NCBI GenBank assembly: GCA_964059195.1
Contig: CAXKWD010000006.1
Coordinates: 173,350,825 to 173,414,824 of the forward strand
DNA from: Ectobius pallidus
Lineage: Eukaryota > Arthropoda > Insecta > Blattodea > Ectobiidae
Direction of reading: 5' to 3'
DNA: 64,000 nt
Numbering within the stretch: the first letter of the stretch is position 1; every line of letters begins with the position of its first letter. Of the stretch, positions 54,833 through 64,000 are shown in pieces. The notes beneath the pieces were generated by a model. It was not told where the DNA came from. It was given only the letters and a program-made list of their open reading frames with translations, and searched no databases. The translations under genes and the position numbers were made by a program.

Positions 54833-55159
54833 GTTAAGTACCAGAATGGTACTTTATCAGATTGTGTGGGGGACGGGAAAATGTCTGTCCGTCTGTCCGT
54901 GTGCCTCTACGCGCCATAACTCAAATACGCTTTATCGGATTTTCATGAAACTCGGTATACGCATTTATACCGTCCTTGTGAAGAAGCCTATTCATATTGG
55001 ACCAAATCGGTTGTCCGGTACCGGAGTAAAACCTAATTTAGTGTCTATTTTATGGTAATATATCAGGCTGAATTTATCAAATGCAAATAACTTCTCATAA
55101 CAACGTATTCTTTTGCAGTGTTTATATAGAGCTTTGCAATAAAGTTTGCTTTGTCAAAT
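54833..55159 (+). repeat. Family P repeat, left part, one unit
   Basis: TTAAGTACCAGAATGGTACT ... TTGTCCGGTACCGGAGTAAA ... GTTTGCTTTGTCAAAT, then interrupted. Confidence 0.8.
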
Positions 55160-55580
55160 CTTTGTTAAATCTAACTTGTAATTGTACTTTTACCCACTTT
55201 TTTCCGTTATTCATTCTTAACTGTAAATTTTTAATTTTTAACATAGGGTATTTTGTTTGTAACTTTGTTATGTTATTGTAATTTATTTTTCGTATCTTTG
55301 TTCATGTATTTTATTTCATATAAGCAATCTTATTTATTTTTATTCTTATTTTTTGCCTAAAACTATAATATGTATGTTTTCTTTTTATATAATGTTCAAA
55401 ATATAATTTTAGTATAACTGAACTGACCCCGAACACGAGCTGTGCTCATGCGGGGTAAATAATGCTCTTTTGTAATTGTAATAATTGTCTTTATATTATT
55501 TATATTTGCATTTGTAATAATTTTGTATTAATTTGTATTTTGTAATTTGTAATTTGTAATAAATAATGTAATGTATTGTA
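55160..55580 (+). mobile_element. LINE-like 3' tail inserted in family P
   Basis: AT-rich sequence with CCCCGAACACGAGC-TGTGCTCATGCGGGG, a hairpin-like string common near 3' ends of insect non-LTR elements, then a (TTTGTAA)n-type tail. It splits CAAATAACACTACCC of family P. Confidence 0.55.
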
Positions 55581-55766
55581 AATAACACTACCCACATATT
55601 CCCTCACACGTGCTTACCTTTGTTCTTCCGTAAGACCGTTGTTCTTGCATCTTAAATCCGAAATCAATTACAAAAATAACTTATTTTCTGCATATCATAA
55701 TTCAATTATCACTGATTAAACAAAAGCATTCTGGCACTTTGTTACATCAGATTGCCTGATTTTATT
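55581..55766 (+). repeat. Family P repeat, right part
   Basis: AATAACACTACCCACATATT through GCATTCTGGCACTTTGTTAC and TGCCTGATTTTATT. Confidence 0.8.
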
Positions 55767-55851
55767 CATATAACGAATGAATAAAGTAATAACAATAATA
55801 ATTATTATAATTATTTAGGCCATTAAATACAGTAAATACATGACAATAGAA

Positions 55852-55852
<1 letters not shown>

Positions 55853-55894
<42 letters not shown>
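55853..55894. repeat. (ATT)n microsatellite
   Basis: Uninterrupted trinucleotide run. Others lie at 50669-50691, 59602-59670 and 61362-61411, and (AAT)n at 56824-56877 and 57318-57375. Confidence 0.95.
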
Positions 55895-55895
<1 letters not shown>

Positions 55896-56823
55896 GTATC
55901 GTACAACAGGGTAGGCCTACGTCGATATAACACATACGATTATATAAATATACCCATACAATAATCACTATGCAGATGATTTATGGAAAATTTATATCAG
56001 TAAAACCAGTAGAAGGGATTCGTATTTTAAGTTTATAGTTCTATAAATATGATATTGAAATCGAATTATGAAGAAAATCCAAGGATATGCAGAAGACATT
56101 ATAGCTGATATAAGAAACTTACAAATATAATGAAAAGTTCCACCTAATCTTAAAAAAAGTTCAAACAATCATTTATTGGCATTGAACCATTTCTAGAGAG
56201 CAACACTTTCAGGAATATAAGGTTTCAACGCACCAAATCAGCAATAGCAAATTCTTTACGTTTCTTAGGCATTGGAGCACTGGATCACAGCACAGCAAAA
56301 ATGCGTGGAGTTTTAAAATAGGTCTATAATATAGAATAACAGAACATGTATTTATATTTGACCAAATACTATACCATAACTGTAATATTCATTTAAAGTA
56401 ACTATACGTAGGCCTACTGCTACAGTATAATAAAATTATTAATTGCTTTCATGTTTTCTTCAAAATTTTTCGTAATAAAAGCTGGAAATGCTAAAAAAAA
56501 ATACTGTCTTATAATTCTCTGTTCATTCCTCGTCAAAATATTTTCACATAACTCTTATGAAAGAGGCCCTACACAGAGAAAAACTGGGATCTTTGGTTTT
56601 ACCAGTAGGCCGTGAAATATTGATGTGCATCTGTTTGTTGTGTGTATGTCATGGCTTGTTTCATTTTGAATGTTAGTGATTATGATATTAGGTGGAATAC
56701 CGGAGATGAATGAACGACTATAGCTAGTCCTATAACATTTCCGGGTATTAAACTATGTTCATGCAGAATTTCAGTTCTATCAGGTTAATCTATCAGGTTA
56801 GTTGTCTTTCTGACAGCCTATAA

Positions 56824-56878
<55 letters not shown>

Positions 56879-56879
56879 T

Positions 56880-57310
56880 TTTTTTATTAAGGAATATTCC
56901 TTCATCCCACAACAATCTTATGCCTCCATAAGTCGCTGTCCAAAGCATCTTCTTCACTTAATCCTCTTCTCTCCATACTCCTTTTCACCCCATCCATCCA
57001 ACACTCTTTGAGCTTCCCTCGTCTTCTTTTTCCTTCTACTTTCCATTCCAAAATTCTCTTGGGTATTCTATCCTCTGCCATTCTGTCCATACCATTTCAA
57101 GCGTCTTTCTTCTACAATTTCCAAAATATTCTTTTCAATTTGCATTATTTCCCTTATTCTATTATTCCGAATTTTTTCTTTCCTGGATTTTCTTGCTGAA
57201 CGCCTCCAAAAATCCATTTCTAATACCATTAATTTGTTTGCTTGTTGTCTACTTATGGTCCAAGTTTCAGCGCCATATAATGTTGTACTTTGGAATAATG
57301 CCTAATATAT
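56880..57310 (-). pseudogene. LINE reverse-transcriptase C-terminal relic
   Basis: Minus strand reads MDRMAEDRIPKRILEWKVEG, KRRRGKLKECWMDGVKRSME, RRGLSEEDALDSDLWRHKI: the tail of a non-LTR polyprotein with its usual R-I-P...E-W-K-V-E-G-K-R-R-R-G order. Flanked on both sides by (AAT)n runs. Confidence 0.75.
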
Positions 57311-57316
57311 TAATTT

Positions 57317-57377
<61 letters not shown>

Positions 57378-57379
57378 GG

Positions 57380-59598
57380 CGAGAAAGTATTGGGTATAGA
57401 CGGTATTCTTTCTTCTGTTCGAAGTATAGAAATTAATTATAATTTTCAGCTCAAATAATCGCTATTCTATTTCCGGTGACCTTTGATTTGAGTTCTACCG
57501 ACCTCAAAGCGTACAGGAGGTCATGACAATATCAATTTGAAAAAATACTAAACAAGTTAGATGCAGTGAAAGGCAAATGTGCAAGCAGTAATGAACTTTT
57601 ATGCAGAGATGGTTTCATTAGCTTCAAGTGCGGTTTGTTTGATTTTCATTTTCTTTCAAATTGCTGTATTTAAATGACTTTCATCTTGCTCTTTGCACTT
57701 ATTTGCTTTCACAGATTGTGTCTGTTATGAGTTTTCTCTGTCTTTGAAATATCTACGCTGACATCACGAACACAAATACAAACCTCATGCTCAAATATAT
57801 GCTAATCATGACATCTCGTGTTCGATTCCCGGTCTAAACAAGGTACTTTTTCTTTCATAGAAAGGTTCTCATTAAAGATGGAATTATTAGGACTATTCCA
57901 CGCATACGCCGGCTGTTTTATATTGACCAGTAAGGTTTAGCATTGCCTCAGATATAGACCAATCACGGTGTTTATCTTATAATATGCTTGCTAGGAACAT
58001 AAGGATCACGCAGTATTATCTGATAAAACATCAGCTCGTTACTACCTATAAGTTAATATAAGTGATCTCTATTCTTTGTAAGTGTGTATATACTGTATTC
58101 TTAAATTTATCATTCAATTTGTATAATTCATCTTCCATATACTGTAAAAATAGAGCTAGAAATAATATTAAAATGTATAATGTAGTAAAATGTAGCATGT
58201 TTAAATATTGTACATGTATTGAATATTTGTATGTAAATTATTAATTTGTAAATGTGTGTGTTAAACGTTAAGAAACTTATAAGTAGGTTAATGAAAAACA
58301 CTGTACTGTGTAAGAAAATAAACTAACTAACTAACTAACTAACTGGGCCGTGATCTTGTGTAGTGTGTCCAACTGAAAAGTTTTAAAATAAAGGACAGAC
58401 ACACCGAGTGAAAAGGGGGGTGTGGGGAGGGGGCAAAGCTAAATACAACACATTATACTAATATACCGTTAATAACAATATGGTACAATTTGGAGTTTGT
58501 TTTTATCACTGCTTTCATCTGTAGCAATTGAAAACGGACCTTAAATAAGAGCCTGAACAATCTGAAAACCTGCAGAGTTCTTTGGAGGAAAAGTTCAGCT
58601 TAAATTTAAGTTTTTAACGTATTATCTATTAAATAAAGGAAATTTATATTCTTTTTTCAGAATGACCACCTCTTCACTCCTCATAGCCATTCCGTTCCAC
58701 CCGCAGTTTTAATTCTTTACTTTTTATTTTTATAAGTTTATTTTCTACATTTATTATTGATTGTACTCAAATTATACAATAACATAAGAATACAAAACTA
58801 TGCATGTTTTCAGCTTAAATCTGTGTTTAGACATGTTAATAAACGAAAAAGCTTGTTTTTTTAACGGCCTCTTGATAAGTTATATAAATGGAATACATTA
58901 TGTAAAAAAAATTCAAAGTGCAAAAAAACAACGTATATCATAGTCTACAAGTATGAAAAAGAGAGAACAATGTACATTACAAGTTGGTTACATTTGAAGA
59001 ACTTAAATAGATCTCAATGTCAATGTAAAAAAAAAGGACTGTTGGACACAATGTCTTTTGACTGACAGGATATTGGCAACAAAGTTAGAAAATAATTATT
59101 ATTTACAAAATCCGAAACAGTTTATTCGTGGAATAATCTTAATAAATCCTGCTCGAGATTACGAGTTGAATGAGATAAATTTGCTTGAACTTCCTTCTCG
59201 CAAATATATCGATAAACTCGTAAAATCTCGTGGGATTACCTATGATAAAACTCAATAAGTTTCTACTAAACTTGTCCACACAAGTAATTCTGAATATTAG
59301 CCCCAACCCAACGTGACTTTCCTGGAGAAAGTAAACGCCAAGATGACCAGATGACCACCTGGAGGGAAACACAGCCAATTCCAGAACCGGCTACCTAAGT
59401 TATGAAGCTGTCATATAGGGTTATTTATAGCACCTGCGTCCAATTAATCTCACAGTGACTTGATCGGTTTAGAAATGTTGCCAACAAATAGCAAATTTGA
59501 TTTAGTGAGTATAGGCTAACTTACTTGATGGTTAGAAATTTATTTTAGTGATTACTTTGAAGGCTACATTACCCTAAGCAAAACTTGAGCATTAATGC

Positions 59599-59600
<2 letters not shown>
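57380..59600. other. No gene recognised
   Basis: Includes a tRNA-like B box (GTGTTCGATTCCCGG, 57810-57835), an (AACT)n run (58318-58345) after AAAATAAACT that looks like a retroelement tail, and a short 66-codon frame at 59058-59258 without motif. Confidence 0.35.

Positions 59601-59601
<1 letters not shown>

Positions 59602-59670
<69 letters not shown>
59602..59670. repeat. (ATT)n microsatellite
   Basis: About 68 bp trinucleotide run adjoining the left end of the element at 59680. Confidence 0.95.
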
Positions 59671-59679
59671 TACTATTAT

Positions 59680-61001
59680 TAGGGGGCGGATTTGTATGAC
59701 ATGTCATACTTTTCCCCCTTTGCATTATTTCAGGTTTCCGACTAATTTAAGGTATCTTTATACGTTTCAAGTGAAAATCTGCATTTTTCAAACAGGATTT
59801 CTGATTTTTTTAGAGTGAATTAGATATCATTCAACTAAGTTAGTGCAATATTAGTTAACCAAAAAATAATATTATTGTGGTCTAAAAAAATTATTTTGAA
59901 AAATAAATATGCAAATTTTTAAAAAATTCTGGTTTGCTTAAAAGACATGCAAACTATGTGTAAAAATTATGTGATGATTCCTCATAATGTAGGTTAGATC
60001 CTGAACCTAAGTTATTGCTCGCATGCCCTACAATAAATAATAAAAAAAAATTCTTAGAACTTTGGCGGGTGAAAAAAATTATTCATTGTTCCTTTTAAAC
60101 TCCTCACAGCTTCAATTCTTAACATATTCTTAACCATTTAGATTCAGGCTCTGACTGGTTTTATTGGCTTTCATTTGGTGCAAGAATGAAGCCTCTAGGT
60201 CAGTTCTAAGTGTTTTTATCGTTTTTTGAATCCTAAAAAATTGCGAGAAATAAAGTTTTGAGAAAAGGGGAATTGAAGTTTACGGATACTTTTAAAACTT
60301 AATATTCTTATTTGGAACTTTCAAAATGCCCCTGCAGCATAGGAACTTGATATTGGACTGCCATCTATTAGAGGAAGGCAGTACTACATCCTCAGCAGCT
60401 ATGAAAAATATTACAGCTAGAATGGAAAGGGAATTTTAAAAAGATCAGACAGAATATGAAGAAGAATGCCATTACCTTTTCAGGCCAAGAAGGCTTGCGC
60501 CAACCCTTTAAATGGTGATTTAAATACATTTATGACCTATTAACCCAAACAAATTTAACATTTTCTGAAAATAGGGACTTCAATCTTTTATTCTAATATG
60601 ATTAATTTTTTTTTGAAATTTGTAAAAAATTTACATTTCAAACGTATACCTTAAACCCGATTCCAAGCATCCTGGTGAAAATGGAACGGCTTTTATTGTG
60701 CATATAACTGCATATTTAGGAAATTTTCAACTATTGTAGCATATTTAGTATGAATATGCATATTTAGGTCATATGTTTGGCATATTTGGGTTCATATTAA
60801 AGAAATTTTTAAGTTTCATATCATATTTTGTAAATTTTGCATTATAATGAAACTTTTTGAGAATTTGCAGATATTTTAAATAATTAATACTATATTTAGG
60901 GGTAAAGTCATATTTTTAATTTTACTGGTCATATTTTAATGTTTTAGGTCATAAATGCATGCATATAGGCCTATTTTTAGGGCATAGAAATCCGCTTCTA
61001 A
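59680..61001. mobile_element. TTCGGATGTTTATGACC-type DNA element, long copy
   Basis: Left GGGGGCGGATTTGTATGAC; right GGGCATAGAAATCCGCTTCT, roughly inverted. CATATTTAGG words cluster at 60700-60970. No intact frame. Related to 14425 and 46422. Confidence 0.55.
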
Positions 61002-61361
61002 TTATTATTAAAATGAGACCTTGAGCCCCACAAAAAAGAAACAAAAATCTTCTTCAGTTAAAATGGAATCTCAAAGTAAAAATTCTTAAACTAACGTCGT
61101 TTTAATGACTTTGAGGAATGCTCATGACAAATTGGAATAAAATCCATGCGTAGCCTAACAAATGAATTAACTAACAAACGAAATGCTGATGTAACTTATC
61201 AACAGAGTTAGGTACATCAGAAATTTATCCGTTATGAAGACTTCATTATTTCCGGGGAACCGATCAAAGATCTAAGATCTTCTGTTTATCAATTAAAAAG
61301 ACCATCAGCTTGAGAAGGAATAAAAAAAAAAAAATCCTTATACATACGTAGAAATTTGCGA

Positions 61362-61411
<50 letters not shown>
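61362..61411. repeat. (ATT)n microsatellite
   Basis: Trinucleotide run seen directly. Confidence 0.95.
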
Positions 61412-61413
<2 letters not shown>

Positions 61414-61794
61414 AAGTTAGAGTAGCAATGGCAACACTGAACGGTATTTTATGGGATAAAAATTGAACTCGGGAAGGAAAAATACAAATATATCACTCAT
61501 TAGTGAATTTTAGTGTAAGCTTTAGTTATTTTGTTGTATTGAACATTTAAGTTAAAGTCAAAATTGTTGTAAATGAAAATGGATTTCTTATGGCGGTCAG
61601 CAAGACACTTTTTCTGTCATTTTCATGTTTACCCAGAGGACGTTTATCAAGAAACTCGCCACAAGTGCATGTGATTGTTACCTTTAAATTATTTGAGTTT
61701 GTAAAAGTTATTCTTGTGTAAATTCTGTCCATTGGATGATTTACCCATAGGTATTTCGCGAGTTTATAGAAACCGGACATAAAGCAGGTAAATC

Positions 61795-61865
61795 TAACAC
61801 CAAATCTAGCGATCTCTCTTTATGCTGGACACGTTCCCTAACCATTACACCACAGAGTGGACATG
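61795..61865 (-). repeat. tRNA-like sequence (SINE head)
   Basis: Minus strand CTCTGTGGTGTAATGGTTAG (A-box-like, similar to the D arm of tRNA-Glu/Asp), without a convincing T arm. Not a functional tRNA. Confidence 0.45.
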
Positions 61866-63604
61866 AATATGGTATTGGTGGAATGTCAACATGTTCTTAA
61901 ATGGAAGGAGAGTGAAAAGAAGCAATGTATCAATATAGGAGCATCTTCCGGATTGGGTTAAGCAGAATGTGAAAATACTCTCACAAGCAAATACAAATTA
62001 CTAATTGAGAGAAATTTTTAAATTTTAGACTTCGGTTTTTAATTTTGGAATTTTGGTTTTTTCATTTTGGATTTTTTAAATTTTGGATAAGCTAATCATT
62101 GAGTAGATTGTTTTCTGTGCTGTCCGTCACAGCCCTGCTACTTTCATGACGATTTTCTTCGTAATGCAAGGTTGGGTTAGCTCTCGATTTACTCCCAGCG
62201 CGCCTAAAGAAGTTCCACTTCAAAAACTCATTTAATATAAATTATCTCATCCTCGAGTTAATGGATATATGACTTCACCTCTTTAAGTCTGACATCTCTT
62301 TAAGAAAATGACATCATATAATTTCTTGTGAGAAACTGTTAATAAATCAACTTGTTCAAACTCATGGTTATTATGGGATTATGACAGGATATGACCTAAA
62401 GCGTAAGTAACATAGAATTTCAATCTTCATTACTATATTAGTTAAATGACATCTCTATATAAATTTTGTTCTCTCTTCTCACTATTGAATTGTTTGGAAT
62501 TTACAACCCCTTCTTGCTACAACCTTTCTAAACTTTCATGAAAACTCAAAGAAAGATAGAGTACCATGAGATGAACACACATAACTTCCTTTACACTTAA
62601 TATCTGTGGCTTGGTTCTAAAAGGGTCAATAACATAAAACTTGCATTTGAGATAACTCACTTTGAAGCTCTTATAAAAGTAACATTTTTTGCTCAGAACT
62701 TCCGACATTGATTGACCTCTAAGGTTTCTGTATTATGTCTATTAATAGCAACAGACATTGGCACTTTTGTTATACGAAAGACAAAGACTAGCCGAGCTCA
62801 ATAATAGGTAGATCTCATTTTTGCAAGAAATTGACATTGGCCCTTCAGCCATTTCATAAAATATGAGAATTGTTCCCTCAAAGAGAGAAGTTATAAAATT
62901 ATTGTAATTGGGTGGTCAAAAATAAGTTTAAAACCTCAAATTCTCTGAATTTTAAGGACTTAGGTGTATCTGAAGTGGTTTCATGTGTAAAATCTGTCGA
63001 TTTACTTATTTATTTTGTTGTAGTTACTTTGTTTACTATTTTTAGCATGATTTTAACACTCTTTAATACCAAGTAGTCAAGAGTAATCAGCTATGTCCAT
63101 TTTCATTTGAGAAAATATACATCTTAAGGTACAATTTGGTATAAGATTAACTCCAAAAAATATGTGTGGTTAATTATTGTACAAAATAACAAACAAGGGA
63201 ATTTTTGTCCCACCCGTAACAGTGATAGTTTTGTTAAATTATTATTGATGAGTTAAATAAATTTTCTGACAACCTGGAAGCAGTTTATAATTTGTATTGA
63301 ATCCCTCAAACCTTCATTAATAACAACATTAAGACCCTAACAGTAATACCAGAACAGCAAATGAACTTTGGTTTTGCATCATTAAAATCAGTGTCCAAAT
63401 GATGTCCCACACGTAACAGATTCCGAAAAACAAATTTAAAATATTTAAAATAAATTTTATATAATGCTTTGCATGTAGTGTGGAGGAGAAGTCATTGTAA
63501 ATTTTACAGAATGTGAAGAACCAATTCTAGTTTATTATTTATGATATGTAATAAACAAAAATAGTTTTTATAATTTGCTAGAATGTCCCACCCGTAATTA
63601 TGAA
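61866..63604. other. No gene recognised; TCCCACCCGTAAC motif repeated
   Basis: A low-complexity ATTTTGGATTTTT stretch at 62020-62095, and TCCCACCCGTAAC-type words at 63208, 63403 and 63584. No coding signal. Confidence 0.35.
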
Positions 63605-64000
63605 ATGGCTGCCTTTTAGAACCAAGCAACATATATATGCCAGCATAGAGCACACGGCCGCATTGCAAAGAGTGCGTATTCAGTTGTTTCAACCTGATGC
63701 AAAGCTTTATTGTTCACCAGGCAAGACTGAGTTTCTACAAACAGTGGGTGGCTTATAACTTCCCTTCAGAAAACGTTCGCGGAAAAAATATTTCAAATAA
63801 ACTTTTAAAACAAAATCGTTGTAGCAGTTTTGTTAAAAATAGCCAAACACAAAATTTTCGTCATTAAAAGTGAGAGAAAGTCGTCACCAATCTTTTTGCC
63901 ACATCCCCAGAATGTACCCAACCCAAAATTAAAATTTTGTTTTCATACGATTCTCCGTTTCGGAGCTAGCCTGTTCACAAACTTCCACACGGACAGACAG
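63605..64000 (+). repeat. ACTTCCTCTGCCC MITE, cut by the window edge
   Basis: Matches the middle of 39481-40275 (GCGTATTCAGTTGTT, ACAGTGGGTGGCTT, CATACGATT-TCCGTTT). Its right end lies beyond the window. Confidence 0.65.

Noticed and set aside
57193..57399. 68-codon poly-asparagine frame
   Set aside because: Translation of an (AAT)n microsatellite adjoining a LINE relic.
59585..59818. 77-codon poly-isoleucine frame
   Set aside because: Translation of an (ATT)n microsatellite.

Overview
The window is about 64 kb of AT-rich, very repeat-rich nuclear DNA from an animal, most probably an insect. It contains an intact insect-type gustatory receptor, spliced genes with GT-AG introns of several kb, and Helitron, mariner, hAT-like, SINE and LINE debris. 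A cockroach or a close relative is my best guess. That rests on the intronless receptor style, the repeat types and the frequent TAGGCCTA word; no marker in the window proves it.

Protein-coding content is small. Gene 1 (+) has a signal-peptide exon at 423-478 and a histidine-rich last exon at 10749-10956; its first exon lies left of the window. Its 10.3 kb intron holds a complete single-exon gustatory receptor of 378 residues on the opposite strand (6855-7991). Gene 2 (+) is complete: a TATA box at 22863, a four-codon exon 1 (22921-22932), a signal-peptide exon (24848-24912) and a last exon (32590-32749) coding for a tryptophan-periodic secreted protein of 78 residues, with a poly(A) signal at 32880. 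Genes 1 and 2 share intron phases (0, then 2), a similar acceptor region and the same transposon type just upstream of exon 2. They look like members of one small-secreted-protein family whose mature parts differ completely. Two further TATA-box segments, near-identical to each other (8126 and 50520), hint at other members or remnants.

The rest is layered mobile DNA. I recognise: two main families of non-autonomous Helitrons (3' hairpin plus CTAG; one has an insertion site that can be read against the uninterrupted target); a 0.8-0.9 kb family with AAGTGCCAGAATG-type ends and an internal ~150 bp tandem unit, here called family P; at least three tRNA-derived SINE families; relics of several LINE reverse transcriptases; two palindromes made from the 3' end of a mariner transposase; a palindrome nested in a palindrome inside a Helitron; four hAT-like MITEs with perfect 8-bp target duplications; and several TA-flanked MITEs.

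The most unusual signal is the octamer TAGGCCTA. I counted about 23 copies where base composition predicts fewer than one. In at least six places, comparing two copies of the same repeat shows a plain TA in one copy and TAGGCCTA in the other. That is a four-base GGCC insertion with TA duplication, which resembles a transposon footprint. From 37 kb to the right end I find no credible host gene.
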